Numbered from the stretch's first letter, positions 22,854 to 35,905 are shown. The stretch is 64,000 bases of DNA from Polyporus tsugae (GCA_024305745.1 JAHRBS010000009.1:1736001-1800000), one strand, 5' to 3'. Notes: a model not told the origin generated them from the sequence alone. Translations and numbers: made by a program.

Positions 22854-23520
22854 CTAAGCGTCATATCCCAGCTTATCTGACCACGCCTCATACTCGTCTG
22901 TCTCCTTCGTGAGGACCCCAATGTAGTCTCTCGCGCCCTTGTTGATGTCCTTGCCGAGCAACAGCCGAGAGGGCGGGTTCGGCAGCTTGCTCCGTTCGTA
23001 GATCTTCCGGACGCCCTTCGCGGGGTCCCCGATCCCATGCTTCTTATGGTTCTCCATGCCGGTGTGCCCTACGAGCATCCTGCGAACCAGTGCAGCCGTG
23101 TCAGAACTTTCTGCGTATGCGGGGGGTCAGTGTGGGTGCAGTTTGAGGGGGGACGCGAAGTCGGCGACGAAGATGGAAGAGATCTGGAGACGTATGTCAG
23201 CGCTGCACGCTGTGCACGGCCAAGACTCTCATCTCCGGGAGAGCGTCGTGCTCACCTTGATGTTCCATGCAGGGTTCAGCTGCGATCGTCCTTCAGAGTC
23301 TCGGTGGAGCCCTCGAGTGCTGTGCACGTACGCCACAAACGTGATTGCTCTCCTCGCTTGCCGGACAACAAAGGACGATCAGCACTCATCGTGCTTGGCA
23401 GCAGTATAGAATCCGAACACGGGCACGGAGGAGTGCGGCGCAACGGGCCACCTCATGGTCGAAACCCGAGCTCGATGTACCAGTGACTACAACCCGTGAG
23501 CCCTGATTGGGGTTCATTAT
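22854..23520 (-). pseudogene. SDR relic, internally deleted
   Basis: On the minus strand the nucleotide-binding start is still readable (VVVTGTSSSGF near 23480) but runs straight into YCCQAR and a stop, so the central Rossmann fold is lost. A piece resembling the third SDR exon (LNPAWNIK, near 23260) and a fairly intact last exon follow: 22854-23078, with GDPAKGVRKIYERSKLPNPP and a stop at the family's usual place. Compared with the intact copies at 38-47 kb, about 130 residues are missing. It is closest in wording to the SDR at 45.5 kb. Confidence 0.8.
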
Positions 23521-23772
23521 GGTGACGCAGTGGGGATTATGGTCTGCAGTCTGACATGCAGTCGAATAACAGACCGCAGCCGAAAATGCGACCACCCGCC
23601 GATTGGTTGGGCTGAGATCGGACAGGGCATTCCAGTTGCGTAAACCGCCAAAGTCGAGAGAATTTCGCTCTTGCAGTTGTCACCATTCTCTTCCCCCTCG
23701 CTCCTGCAGTCTACTCTCCTTCATGTGGGAGAAGCTTCGTTCGCTTGTGACGCTTGCGGTCGGGCTCGGTAG

Positions 23773-25831
23773 CCTGATCGCGCACAAGCTCACACACACA
23801 TACGATTCTTCATCGAACACGGACCACGAACCTTCGGGCCACACCAAGTTGTCCACAATGGCAGCTTTCAACTCACTCCTGAAGAACTCAACTTAACACG
23901 CATACAAGAAGCCATTCGACGAGTTGTGGAAGAACAAGTTTTGCCTGACTGTCACGGATTCCCAGATTATGCGGACCTACGCATATTCCGCGTACGTCGT
24001 TGCCTACTGGAACCCTCTGTCGCTTCTTAGCTCACCTCTGTCTACTAGGTGACGGCGAAGGGTGGGTTGGACGATATGACGAAATTTGAGGAGCGCCTCA
24101 GCCGCAAGGATGCTCAATTCCTCAGGGAGAACTCGCCGATACCCCTCGATGGCATAGACGTAGCGGCTATCTATGGTACGTGGTGACGAAGCCAGCTAGT
24201 GCTGAAGATCTGATCCTCCAATCTCCGTAGTCGACCACATCATCCCGCAGATTCCCTCCGATGTCAATCTCGCACAGCGCGGTAAGCACCTCGTATTTTG
24301 TCCGTTCATCCAACTTATACTACAAAACCAGCCCGAGACCAAACCATCCATCGCGCTAAGTGGGCCCCAGCCCCCTCAGAGATAGCGAAGGACGTTAAGG
24401 GCCGCCTTCGCAACACCCTCAACGATCACCTCGTTGTCATGGGGCGGCCATCGGACGACACTGCTCCAGACCCTTCCATATTCTCTCCTCCCTCAGCATA
24501 CCTCTCCCAAGCTTCGATCTGACCCCGATGCTGAAACATTGGACGCGGTTACAGAACTGTTTTCGGTGTCCGCCGCGATCTATGACAGCGAAGCTCCTCG
24601 CTACAAAGCCATAGCCCCTGTGGTCGGGAAGCTTTTCGGGGTCGACCTCGTCCCGCAATTGACAGTCGTATTCGACGCTGAGGAGCGTCACCCCGCCGCG
24701 CGTAGTGAACACAAGCGTCAACGCCGGGACCTGGAGGTTCCCCCTGGTGGACGCGCCGATGCCGTAGTGCAAGGGGATGATCTGTATCCCGTCCTCGTCT
24801 TTGAGCTTAAAAAGGAGCTGGGGTTGGCTGGCGTCGCAGACTTCCAAGTCGCAGTGACGCACATGAAGATCATGGCACATCCGGCGGTACGTCCTGTTTA
24901 AGACAAGCGTCTCTTCATATGCGTAACAACTGTTTTCCAGAGGAACTTCGTCCGCGACAATTCCCCCTGTGCAACCATTTTGCTTAGCGTATCCGGTACA
25001 GCGATGTGCATCGCGTATGGCATGCTGGGAGATGTATATCTCTCCAAACTGATCGACTGCGACTCCGGTCATTGGTTTCCACTTGTTGGGGCCACCCCCG
25101 CGCAGCGACGTGCCAATATATACAACCTCGCTAGGATCGTTCCAGCCGTGCGAGAGGCGATACGGAACCTCCGCGCCACACCCACACGTCCTACTCCCTA
25201 CCTCCCCGACCCGACGCCAGCCAATCCCTCGGGTCAGATGTATCTCCGCAAGCTCCGGTTTCGCGACAGGCTTAGCAGAGATCCGTCGCGATCGCTATTC
25301 CGGGCGAGCCATCAAGACCAAAGCGTGCTCGTCAAATTCTGTGACGACTACAATCCCAAGGCTCACGAACGCCTCGCCCGCCACAATCTTGCCCCTGAGC
25401 TACTTCGCGTAGAGGATCTCGTAGGGGGGCTTAAAATGGTCGTTATGGCGTTCGACCCCGAAATGACATCAGCCTACGACAAATACTTCGGTCGTGATCT
25501 CCCCCTGAGCCTCATGGCGGAAGTGGATAGGGCACTAGCCATCCTGCATGACGGAGGTGATGCCGGTGAGGACTCGCAGCCTGTCAAGTTGGTTCACGGA
25601 GACGTTCGGCGGGAAAACATTCTGGTTCCCCGGAATCCGGATATCGATCAAGCCACGCCCATCCGACTCGTAGCATTTCGTTGGTCAGGGGTGGCCGGTC
25701 AGGCGCGTTATCCCTGCGATTTGTTCTCGGACGAGGTCCGTGGCAAGCTAGAAGGACCGAGGGCGAATGGACCGATCCTCGTAGGACACGATGTTGTAAT
25801 GCGTGGCAATTTGTTGACACAGTACGACTAG
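23773..25831 (+). CDS. Fungal protein-kinase-like protein, altered metal site (start unresolved)
   Basis: Exons to 23991, then 24049-24175, 24231-24281, 24332-24432, 24497-24886 and 24941-25831 join in frame to about 590 residues. The first codon is not settled: the frame is open from 23773 with no ATG, and a first exon from the ATG at 23723 with a donor near 23768 is possible. The N-terminal half has the family's FEERL...DAQFL and LVFELKKELG features. The kinase-like half has VKLVHGDVRRENILV, but where the relative at 1-548 has IDFDW this protein reads LVAFRWSG, so the metal-binding Asp is gone. It may be a pseudokinase. The intron 24433-24496 has a weak GTTGTC donor. Confidence 0.65.
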
Positions 25832-27965
25832 TATAGCAATACATGTAGAGGTACTAGTACGGAGTGATGGAGCGGTGTGCGGCCTGCTCATGATGAGTAC
25901 CATGAGGATACAGGATCCGACAATGACGCACCTGCTTTTGTTTTAGACATGGGCGAGAGCGTTGAATGAGCTGTGGGGCGAAAGTGAGTGCGACGCTAGG
26001 GGTTGGGGATCAACATGACCCTCGGGTCGACGTCAAAGGTCCACGGTTGGCCGCCCAGCTCCACGACGTGGCACGGCATGGTTATAGAGGGTATGGGAAG
26101 GGGAATTCGGAGGCTTGTCGCAACGGAACGCGGAGTTTCCGCGTCAACCGTTGGCCTGGTCGGTGAGGTGGCTGGGAGCCCTCGGTTGTAGTATCCTCGA
26201 TCCCGAGCGGCGCATTATGGATGGCCGAGATCAAGAGGGCGGATGGCACTTGGAGCTTGGAGCCTGAACTCATCCCAGAGCCTTGAAGCTTGAAGCGGAG
26301 AGGCGAGCCTGAGCGTGCCACCAAACGTATTCAGGATTCTCGCCCAGAGGAGTTTCCCTCTGACAAGAACGGCGAGGGTGTGACCGTATGTCTGACTCGG
26401 ACACCTGTGGCAGAATTCATGGAATCTGTCCGGTGCGATGCGGCCCTGGCACCACCCGTCCGCCGGGTGGTCTCTGCACACTGGCAGAGCCAACAATGAA
26501 TGGGGGTGCATGGAGTCGATTGCCGCTTGCGACGCCGATTCTTGTGGCTGGCGCGCTTCGGTAACCAGAGGTTTCGTGTGTGTGGAAGCCCGCTAAAATG
26601 TAGAGAGTAGTGCTTATGAGTGAGAATCGACGTGGGGTTGATCAGAGGAAGAATGCAGCGCCCACCGATCGTTCTTGAAGTGCTGTAGAGTACTGTACGC
26701 AGCTTTGCGGGATCTTACCCCTGCGTCGATAGTTGGTGGCCCCATGGTGACAGGCAGCCGCAGTGCGATCGCCATGGGAGGCAAAGTCGTAAGAATGGAA
26801 GGGTGGACATTTCAGACGGCTGTGGATGCCAGGCGATCGGTCCCAGTGCGGCGTCGTCGGGGAGGCAACTGACGCGCTTGCTAAGCCCTTAGACTTTATC
26901 ACGCTGGACCGTTCGCCTCGCGTCAACAGGATGAGTTCCAGGGCGGGCCTAGGGTGATGCGTAGCGTTGAAGAGAACTGAGCAGGCTCAGGTGAGACTGC
27001 ATAAATGTCACGGTGATTATATTTGGGGACTTGGGACTCTCGTTATCGACGTACATGGTATTAACGAGGACGCTCGGCTCAGAAAACCGGGTTCCGATCG
27101 AAGAGGCCAAACACCGCGAGGGAATTAGAAAAGGGAGACCGTTCTTCTGGAATGCATGGTGCGCGTTTGTCGAGAAGTACGTATACGCCGAAGGGGCTCG
27201 ACCGTCGCGGAGATGGTACTGTGAGAGTTTGACTCGAACAAAACGGGTGTGGTTTGAATGCCGGGACGAGCGGTGGACTGCGATCCTACTCGTGCCGCCG
27301 TCACGACTGCGAACTGGTTCATGTGCTTGTTTGAGTCAAAGCAACAGCGGCGAGACCGATAACATTGACATGGAGAAGAGACGGGCGTGACGTAGTGGCT
27401 GCGACGGCGACATATCGGGCTCGGCAAGGAATATTGCGCGACACAGTGGCACAGTGCCAATGGGGGATGTACAGCTCGGCAAGGTGCAGCAGAGCCGAGG
27501 CGAAAGAATTGAGAAGGCACGGGCTGAGAACGGCAGCGGCGGACAAAGAGGGAATCAGACGATTATGACGCAGTGAAGCGGTGCAAGAGGCTATCGAACG
27601 GAGAATGTCACTGTGCAGCGGGAGAAGGTCGAGAGGGGACAGGGCGGGCGGTGCAGGCGAGGAGTGCGCGCGCACAGCTCTGCGCGAGGCGGCTGCTGGT
27701 GTGCGCCGTCGGGGAGAGCAAGCCCCGAGAGCGCGCCGCCCACAACCAGTGCCAGGCGCCCGTCCGAGTTCGCACGCACGGGCCTGGATGCTTACGTGAG
27801 CGGGGGCCAAGCTGTGTTGGGGGGGAGTTTGAAAGCGGGTGAAAACCGGTCGCTGGCCATCATCGACGTTTCCGACAACGACGACCAACCCTCCCCTGTC
27901 CTCCTCCGCCTGCTCCCGCCCAACTCCCATTTCTTTCCCTTCTCCTTCTCCTTTGTACGACCCCC
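25832..27965. other. Gene-poor stretch, nothing recognised
   Basis: Only short frames without motifs are present on either strand. The last 80 bp (27885-27965) are almost pure C/T, the usual core-promoter signature upstream of RHO1. Confidence 0.5.
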
Positions 27966-29030
27966 ATGTCTGAAATCCGCCGGAAGCTCGTCATCGTCGG
28001 CGATGGTGCCTGCGGAAAGGTACGCATCCTCTTTCCATCTCCATATCGTACCACCCCCATCCTGACAAGTCATCCCCCTCCCGCAGACCTGTCTTTTGAT
28101 TGTCTTCTCCAAGGGAACCTTCCCAGAGGTCAGTCCTACGTCTCCTTCCTTCCTCTTTTCCGTAGCCACACCATAAGACGTGGCGTTGTCTTGTCCGTTC
28201 CTTTGGCGCTAAATCGCCTCTCCTCGTGTGTCGCAACAAACAGGTCTACGTCCCCACCGTGTTCGAGAACTACGTCGCCGATGTCGAGGTCGACGGCAAG
28301 CATGTCGAGCTTGCCTTGTGGGATACTGCCGGCCAGGAAGACTACGATCGCCTCCGACCCCTCAGCTACCCCGACTCCCACGTCATCCTCATCTGCTTCG
28401 CCGTAGACTCCCCTGATTCGCTTGACAACGTACAGGAGAAGGTGCGTCCCCGTCTCTGATATCCACAACTGTCCTCTCCTGACCCTCGTATCGCCCGTGG
28501 CGATTGTGTAGTGGATTTCCGAGGTTATGCACTTCTGCGCCGGTCTCCCCATCATCCTTGTCGGCTGCAAGAAGGATCTCAGGCGCGACCCCCGTGTGAT
28601 TGAGGAGCTCAGGAAGACGAACCAGAGGCCAGTCACCCCCGAGGAGGTACGTCCACCGCCTCACGCCTGCTGTCACTTTCTTGCCCCTGTTCCTGTCATA
28701 TTCTTGGCGGCGCCTGTTCGCCTGATATGGGTCGCTCGGTCAACGTACACCGTCAGCACCTGCCGTGCCAGCGTCGCTTCCATGTACCTTTTTGCAACCC
28801 CTCCATCTATTTGTGTTATCCGCGATATTCAGAGTGATATATTGATCTTGGGCTGCTTTCGTCTCTGATTACAGGGTATGGCGGTTGCACAGAAGATTGG
28901 CGCGCGGCACTACCTCGAGTGCTCAGCCAAGTCGGGTGAGGGCGTCCGCGAAGTGTTCCAGTACGCAACTCGGGCCGCGCTCCTCAGCCGGCCCAAGGGC
29001 TCGAAGAAGAGTCACTGCATCGTGCTCTGA
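27966..29030 (+). CDS. RHO1: Rho1 small GTPase
   Basis: Five exons (27966-28019, 28087-28128, 28244-28441, 28512-28646, 28875-29030) give 194 residues, the normal Rho1 length. G1 is GDGACGKT (split by intron 1), the switch I effector is [10 protein letters not shown]3 is [18 protein letters not shown]4 is GCKKDLR and G5 is [10 protein letters not shown] basic stretch precedes the CaaX box CIVL, where the terminal Leu predicts geranylgeranylation. Rho1 is the membrane-bound regulatory subunit of beta-1,3-glucan synthase. It also signals through protein kinase C to the cell-wall integrity pathway and actin. The last intron, 228 bp, is the longest here. Confidence 0.97.
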
Positions 29031-30765
29031 GCACGACTCTCCCACACCCGGCCGGCAAGGCAGGGCAGGAGACACCGGATCATCTCGGAGAAGGATGGAT
29101 CGAAGGATGGGGGCAGGGAGGGAACGGAGGAGGTCAGAGTCGGCTGGCGACGTCCTGTCTTCACCCTTCCAGTGTTACCCGTTCACCTTGCACCGTAGAC
29201 CGTAGACCGTGCGCCTGGAGCGAGGAATGAGGTCGTGGGGGCGTCGTCGTGGCTGAGATGTGTGTGCTGGTTGGTTGGCTTCGTCGCTACTGGCAGACGG
29301 GAGCGCGCGTGCGTGTCTGCGTGCTTGCCCTTTCCCTCTGCTCCCTCCCCCCTCCTCCTCCCCTCTTCTGTTCGTTCCTGGTCGTCCCCCTGCCTTGCCG
29401 CCTCCCACCTCTTCCCGGACTCTGTCCTCCTGTCTGCCCTGTTCCTTATTCTGTCCGTCGCCCACGTCCCTCACACACATACTCACGGTAGCTGTTCGTA
29501 ATACCCCACCCCACCCCACCCCCAACCGTCCGCGTACGTTCACGACTAGTACTATCTTCGCAATGACTGTCCCCCAGATATCTCTCAATCTTCTCTGTTT
29601 TCGTCTTTGTCTGTGTGTCTATCGCCTCGATCCCGTTTGTACATTGATCTCGTGATCTAGTACTAGATCTGTCTATCTCTGATCCTTCGTTTCGTCCCCG
29701 GAGTTTCCGACCTTCTGAGCTCCGCCGCCCTTGTTCCGCTCGGGATTCGCCGGACGCGGGTCTTGTTTCTGCTCTGCACCTGAACCTTGTCGCTCTTGTG
29801 TCGACTCTTGAGGAGGAGGGTTAACGTTGGATCACAGGATGCATGCCATTACCTGGCTTTTATGAGTACCCGACTGCGTGGGGGGTCTAGTCGGCGCAAT
29901 GCTTCTCTCGAATATTCTTGGCGCAGTCATGCACTTGTTGCTTTTAGAAGTGTTCCGCGCTCGGCTGTGTGCTCACTGCTCAGCACAGGAGTACGACGGG
30001 CCCGTCCGATCGTGTAACCCATGGTCGGGCTGGCAGTGCCTATACGAGTGAGTGTATGCGTGATTGCGATACGATGGCTAATCTGCGGTATCGCTGACCA
30101 TCTCTTGGCAGGGCCAGGCGGACGAGAGTAATCGAAAACCGGTTATGGGAGTCGGACGGGCCCGGGAGTGTTCTTCCTTCGACATTGACGGCGGCCGGCC
30201 TGAGTCCCTCTCAGCTCTGCTACTTGGGAATGTCACCTGGGCGTGCACTTGGCGCCGTGGGTCGGTACGCCGAGATCTAGTCTGAGCCTGCTTCCTAGCT
30301 GCCAGTGGTCTGATCAGTAAGTGGTTGATGGATGCCGAGATATTACGGACCTTTCAGACTTCATTCCCGTGAGGCGCCGGCTGAGACAAAGGCTAACACC
30401 GTACTACAGTATCTTCTCCCAGATTTCGCGCAGCTACTAGTATAGTGACCAGCCCGAGCAAACTGCCGCATCCTTGGATTCGGGGCTGGCTGCGAGTAGG
30501 CCGTATGGTGCCCGGTTTCTGATTCTGATCATACTTAGTGGGTATGTTTATCCAAGCTTTCCACATACAGCAATTGCTCGGAACCCAATAACGCGATGAT
30601 CTCTGTGGCACCGTGGTCCCTCGCAAAGACACGGAGCAGTCACAGTACGGCATCGCCTCCAATGAACCTCGAAGCATCAGGATTCCATCCGTCTGGACTC
30701 AAAAGGCTCCCGTGCGACTCTAGTTCAACCTTACCTGAAGCCCTTCCTCGAGCACGGCAATATTG
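29031..30765. other. RHO1 3' flank and intergenic, nothing recognised
   Basis: The region 29290-29470 is strongly C/T-rich, and 29502-29525 holds a short CCCCA tandem. Part of it is likely RHO1 3' UTR. No further gene is supported. Confidence 0.5.
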
Positions 30766-31956
30766 ATGTCCGACCGCTGGAACGCGATCTTCCAAAACTG
30801 CTGGTATGTCGGCAACAATTTCAACTGTGTCCTGTACGGTACGTATGCATTAACTCGGCCCCCAGAGCCGTCACCTCCCCGTAGCTGATGCGTGACCATA
30901 CTCCACGCAGGAGCCGAGCTAGTGATGTATATCGAGACCGTCAGGCTCGTCCAGGCCGCCCGGAAGCGTCAGCGCGCGGCGCACGGTTCCCCGGAGAACC
31001 ACGGGTGGTTCCTCTTCCTCAGCACCGGGCTGTTGTGCCTGATCACCGTCTACCTCTTCGCCCAGAACTTCTTTGGCGAGGAGATGTGGATCATCCACGC
31101 GGGGTACATCGGGGGGTCGGGCCAGTACTATGCGGACAACGCGGCGGTGTGGTACCAGACGATGGGCAGCGCGGCGTCGGTGGTCATGAACTGGATGAGC
31201 GACGCGTTCCTGGTGAGGATCTTCCCAGTGGCTATCTATCGTTGAAAAACTCTGACGAGTTGAACTTTGGGGGCCCGTTCGCGTCAGATATATCGCGTCT
31301 ACACCGTTTGGGAGCATAACCTGGTCGTGATCGTCCTCCCGTCACTGTTGTACGTCGGGACCGTTGGTGTGTGCTAAATTTCGCCCATGTCAGCTACGTT
31401 ATTATTAACACTGATATCTCGCGTGCCGACCCCTCCAGTGCTCGGGATCCTGACGTGCTACTATTCAGGGCGACCAGGCGGCGACTTCTTCGTCGGGATC
31501 GCGCCGCACGTCGCCTTGGGGTACTCCGCGGTGGGGATCGCGATGAACGTCCTGTGCTCGTCGCTGATCTGCTGGTACATCGTCTGCGAGACACCGTGGA
31601 GCTTTTCCGCGGCGGCGGCCATTGCGCCCAACCGCGGCGCCCTCAACGCCGTCACGATCATCGTGGAGTCGATGCTGCCGTACACGCTGTTCGGCGCGGC
31701 GTACGTGACGCTGCTCGGGCTGAATAGCCCAGTTGCGATTCTGTTCCTCTCGCTCTACGTGATGTTCACGGTGCGCTCCATGCTTTTCTCTGGGTTTGCG
31801 AGATGATGCATGACGCTCATATGTTACATGATTTAGTGCCTCTCCCCGCAGATGATCATGCTGCGCGTGCTAAGGGGCCGCGGGTGGAAGAGGGACGGGT
31901 CGCTAGTATCGGCGAGGTCTGCGTTGTTGGATGATGACCGTCGACCCCACGTTTGA
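30766..31956 (+). CDS. Seven-pass membrane protein, basidiomycete family
   Basis: Five exons (30766-30838, 30911-31212, 31288-31366, 31439-31770, 31852-31956) give 296 residues with consistent phases. The order of segments is typical of a large agaricomycete family of about 300-residue membrane proteins. It starts FQNCWYVGNNFNCVLYGAEL, then has hydrophobic spans near LFLSTGLLCLITVYLF, the IYRVY...W motif after span 3, VIVLPSLLYVGTV, ALGYSAVGIAMNVL and YTLFGAAYVTLLG, and a basic cytosolic tail. The I/V-YR-x-Y/W motif recurs in the gene at 62.3 kb (VYRCYIVY), so the two are distant relatives. Function is unknown; a receptor-like role is only a guess. Confidence 0.8.
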
Positions 31957-32110
31957 CGTTACGAAGTTTAGCGACCCGGCGCATCATGATAAGTACACAA
32001 GGGCGATCAGCGTCCCGTGCATGCATGCATTGTCCGAAATGTAACACATTAGGAGCACGGCTCAAACTAAGCACAGTACCTGTACGATAGCACGCGCACA
32101 ACACGAGAGC

Positions 32111-32134
32111 GAAAGCAAAGCAAAGCAAAGCAAA
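32111..32134. repeat. AAAGC microsatellite
   Basis: Four consecutive AAAGC-type units lie in the short spacer between two convergent genes. Confidence 0.85.
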
Positions 32135-32220
32135 CAAGCAAAGAAGGCTGGACACCAAGGGCGTCCTTCCCGTCGACATTCCACCTGCCCGGCGCACCGT
32201 GACCGATGCGGCGGCCATGC

Positions 32221-35200
32221 CTACTCCTCGACGTACTCTGGTGGTGGCTCGAGCCGCTCCGCCCGGATCTCCTGCATCACCCTCCGCAAGTTCTCCACCT
32301 CCGCCCGGAGCCCCAGCACGTCCGTCGGCGAGAGCGGGTCCCTGCTCGACGCCGACCCTGTTTGCGAGTCGACATTAGACGACGTGGCGACCGACGGCGC
32401 GTATTGGGGCGTCCTGTTCCGCGCCCCCTCGCGCGCCTTTGACGACGGCACCGGCGACATGGCGGTGCTCTCATGCGCGTCCGACACGTACGCCACATTC
32501 GTGCTCGACGCTTCGGCGTCGTACGCGTTCGGTCCCTGGTGGTGCGCTCCCACGTCGCCCGTGCCGATTCCTGCGAAACCCGCTGTCGTGTCCGAGTGCG
32601 AGTTGACGGGCACGTAGTAGTCGGAGTCGTTTCCGGCGTGGTGGGATCCGTACGGTGCAAGCGTGGGGCGATGCAGGGCCTGTTCCACCACTTCGGCCGG
32701 TCCCGCTTTTTCGTACTGCTGCTGTCTGCGCCTCTTGCGGAGGATGACGAAGATGATGGCCACAGCGATGCCAACGACGGCCAGACCCCCGATCACACCG
32801 CCGACGACCGCACCGGTGTCACTACTACCCGATCCGGATCTGCCGTTTGGCTTGCCCCCGGACCCGCCAGTCGAAGCGACAGAGATGGTCTTGTTGGGAA
32901 CACTGCGAGAGGAGGTGCTCAGAACTCCGAATATCTTACCGGGGTTCTTAACTTGAACCCACGTGAGTGCGAGGTGGCAGAACATGCCGCCAAGTGCAGG
33001 GCTAGGAAGTAGTACTACCTGTCAGTCATGGCAAACACCACGGAAATGTTGGAAACGACCAGGGCTCACCCAGCCAAACCATTCCTGGCGGCGTTATTTG
33101 AGACATTGTATCTCTCTGGGAATAACCCTAAGCTCTGGTTGAAATTCCCATGGTTGTAGATGGCCATGATCATGTTATCCCGCACAGTGGTGTCTGACAC
33201 GAACGCAGAGACGAACAAGGTCCACGCTGAAAGGGATCCAGTGATTAACTCATGCATCTAGAGACAGGGCCGTGATCGCTCGCTCACCTGCATTGCCGAA
33301 CGGTTCAACTGCACTGTCGATGGGCAGGCCCCACTGGGAGGCTGTCGCCAACAAGCCGCCCAAGTACTGCGTCTGCATATCGATGACCTGGCACGATTCG
33401 AAGGGGATAAGACATAGGTCAAGGGGTTTGCGTCGACTCATGGCTTACCGACTGGTCCACGAAGTCGAGCCCGAGCATCTTATCTGCGAAGAGGTTATAC
33501 ATCAACGACCACGACTGCTGGTCGCCATAGCTCCCAAGCAAGCGTGACCCGCCTGAGGACGTCGCGAGCGACAACCACGAACCGAGGAGCGAAGAGGCTT
33601 GGTTCTATAGTCCTCATTTAGTCCGCCGCCTCACTCAGAATGCAAACACACGACCAGCCGCAACTCACGGCATACTGATCTGAGTCGAGATCTTCGCCAA
33701 GGGCATGTGCAATCTCTGCCATAACCTTCACGCCGATGATGCCCTTGAGAGCAAGGTTCGCCAAGTCGGTGGTATCCCCGTCCTGATTTGTCCTGACAAG
33801 CCTACATCAGCACGACCCCATTATCCATCTCGAGCTAGAGAGACGTACTGGTTCTCAGACTTTAACGCATTGCTGACTAGGTAGTCCGCCCATCGCTTCG
33901 TCAAGTTGTACTGTAAAAACGCTGTTCAGTACGCATGAGCTCCGAATCGTGCTTGCCTGAACGTACGTATTGTGAGAGCAGCGTCCCATCGCCTGAGATC
34001 CTCGCGTACGCCAACTGCATGATGAGCATGTTTCCGGACTCTGAACGAATGCAAACGCAGCACCGGTCATCACACAGCCAACGGCGAGGTGTGGTGCAAG
34101 GTGCAGGGGCACTCACGTTCAACGCCTTGTTGCGGCACCGCATCAGAGCCGGACGCAACGGGATATGCGTCCCCAATGTCCTGCGCCGCAAACGTCCCGT
34201 CCGCCAGACTGTCCTGGGATGCCAACAGCGGGTCCAGCAGCGCGCCGCCAATTGACGCGTTCAGGTACAGGAATGCCGGGAACGCCGCGTAGATGTGCTC
34301 CACAGGGTTCACACGGCTACGAATGCAAGCAACCATGAGGGCCACGATGTACAAGCACACCTCGGAACGAACACGAAGGCACGCACCGGTCCGTACCGAG
34401 GTTCTTCATGAAGATCTTGACATCGCTGGAGACGACGTTCCTGCTCGAGTCCGTGCCAACGGTAATGTCGAGTGCGCTCATGGTCTGGCGCGTAGCGAGC
34501 GAGACGACGTCCGAGTATTGCGACGAGATCTCGGCCGCCGCGCTCATGATCTTCTGGTCGAGAGCCACAGCGCGGTCGTGCGCTCCCGCATAGTCGCCCG
34601 TGAACGCGTCAATCTGCAGTACCGAACTCCGTCAGAATACCGAGGCTGGCTGGAGACACAACCTGAGCAATCAACACTCACCGCATCGTCGATATTCGAG
34701 TACTGCGTCACATAGTACGGCCGCCGCTGCTGGACCGCTCCCGTTCCAGTGGTGTACGTGATGGAGGGGTCTCGGACGCATCCAACCGACCATGTTACGG
34801 GAGCGGAGCCCGTCGACTTGATCGTCCCGAGGTCCACCGCTAGCGCGAATACGGGGAAGACTCTATACAGCGGTATGCGTGAGCGATGAGACGCGGCGTT
34901 CCGAAGGAACCGACTTACGGCGTGATGGTCGTGAATGCGGTGGACCCGGCATTCGGAAGGACGCCATTTGCCTGGAACTGACTACGGGTAATCCCATCGA
35001 AGTCCATTTGCCATGTGATACGAGCTTGCGACTGGATTGACGTTGAGCGGAAAGACCGGGGATGCAGATCGTTCGGGGAGAGTACTCACAGTAGAGATCG
35101 CATAGTACACAGTACCGTCCTGCGCCTGGTTCGCAACCTCGGAGTTCGGTTGGGGATTCTGCAACTCTATCTCATGATAGACGGATTTGCCTGTGTTCGT

Positions 35201-35905
35201 ATTACTCCAGCGGACCAAACTAGACCTGTCGCCGGATACCCACTCTGCAAAAGACAGGGTCAACGAAGAACGCGGGTCGGGGCGACGCGCCAAGTCGTAC
35301 CTGCAGTGATGTCAGAATACACTTGCACGGGATAGCTGTTTCCATCAAGGGACTGCGCTTCCACGGATACGTAGGAGAATGGGATTGACTGCTTCACCCA
35401 GTCGTCGGGCTAACGGCACCGTCAATCCTCTGAGACAGAGGTCATGCCATTTTAATAACCGAGCCACGGACCTCGATTGGACTCAGGAAGGTAACGGTAA
35501 CGTTCATCGGACCTGCCTGCATAACAAAGATGGATCGTGTGGGCGTAATCTGAATGTTGGTGACATTCGCGGCGATGCCTGCCGGATCGCTACCCATCCA
35601 CCGGTACGTAGTTCCGTTCACCCTGATCATGCCGTCCCAGCCCATAATCGCCTACGGGCTCCGTTATAGCGTTTATCGCTCTTGACATTGAACGGAAGAC
35701 TCACCGAGCCCCAGCCCCAGACAAGCGGCCAGGAATTTGGCAGGGAGGCGGAAGTGTTCAAGCTCTGATACCATACACTCATGTATGGGGTCTTAACGGC
35801 GAGAGGGATGGCGCCGGGGAAGAGAGTCTGTACGGGGGGTTGTGCGCGGACGAGAGACGAGAAAACGGAGAGAAATAAGAGGGACCATAGTGCAGAGGGT
35901 AGCAT
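32221..35905 (-). CDS. gtaA: Glutaminase-A-type (GtaA) ectoprotein with C-terminal membrane anchor
   Basis: Fifteen minus-strand exons (35905-35705, 35651-35472, 35409-35301, 35244-35090, 35031-34919, 34862-34682, 34613-34387, 34316-34117, 34040-33967, 33910-33849, 33792-33669, 33604-33449, 33387-33288, 33226-33070, 33001-32221) give 939 residues with all phases agreeing. I start at 35905 because a signal peptide follows (hydrophobic core ALWSLLFLSVFSSL, then VRAQ). GtaA-family markers are LAVKTPYMSVW, WDGMIRVNG, GTVYYAIS, RRPYYVTQYSNIDDA, VEHIYAAFPAFLYLN, NQDGDTTDLANLALKG and YGDQQSWSLMYNLFADK. Fungal GtaA proteins are secreted and release glutamate from glutamine. This one adds a Ser/Gly linker, a membrane span (residues about 735-760), RKRRR, a disordered tail, a short coiled coil and PPEY near the end. 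It is probably plasma-membrane bound with the enzyme outside. Confidence 0.9.

Noticed and set aside
27319..27930. 203-residue minus-strand frame upstream of RHO1
   Set aside because: Biased composition (Ala/Ser/Arg), no motif, and it overlaps the C/T-rich RHO1 promoter.
32277..33012. Long frames on both strands over the GtaA-type tail exon
   Set aside because: Arg/Thr-rich shadow translations of a low-complexity tail; only the minus frame joins upstream exons in phase.
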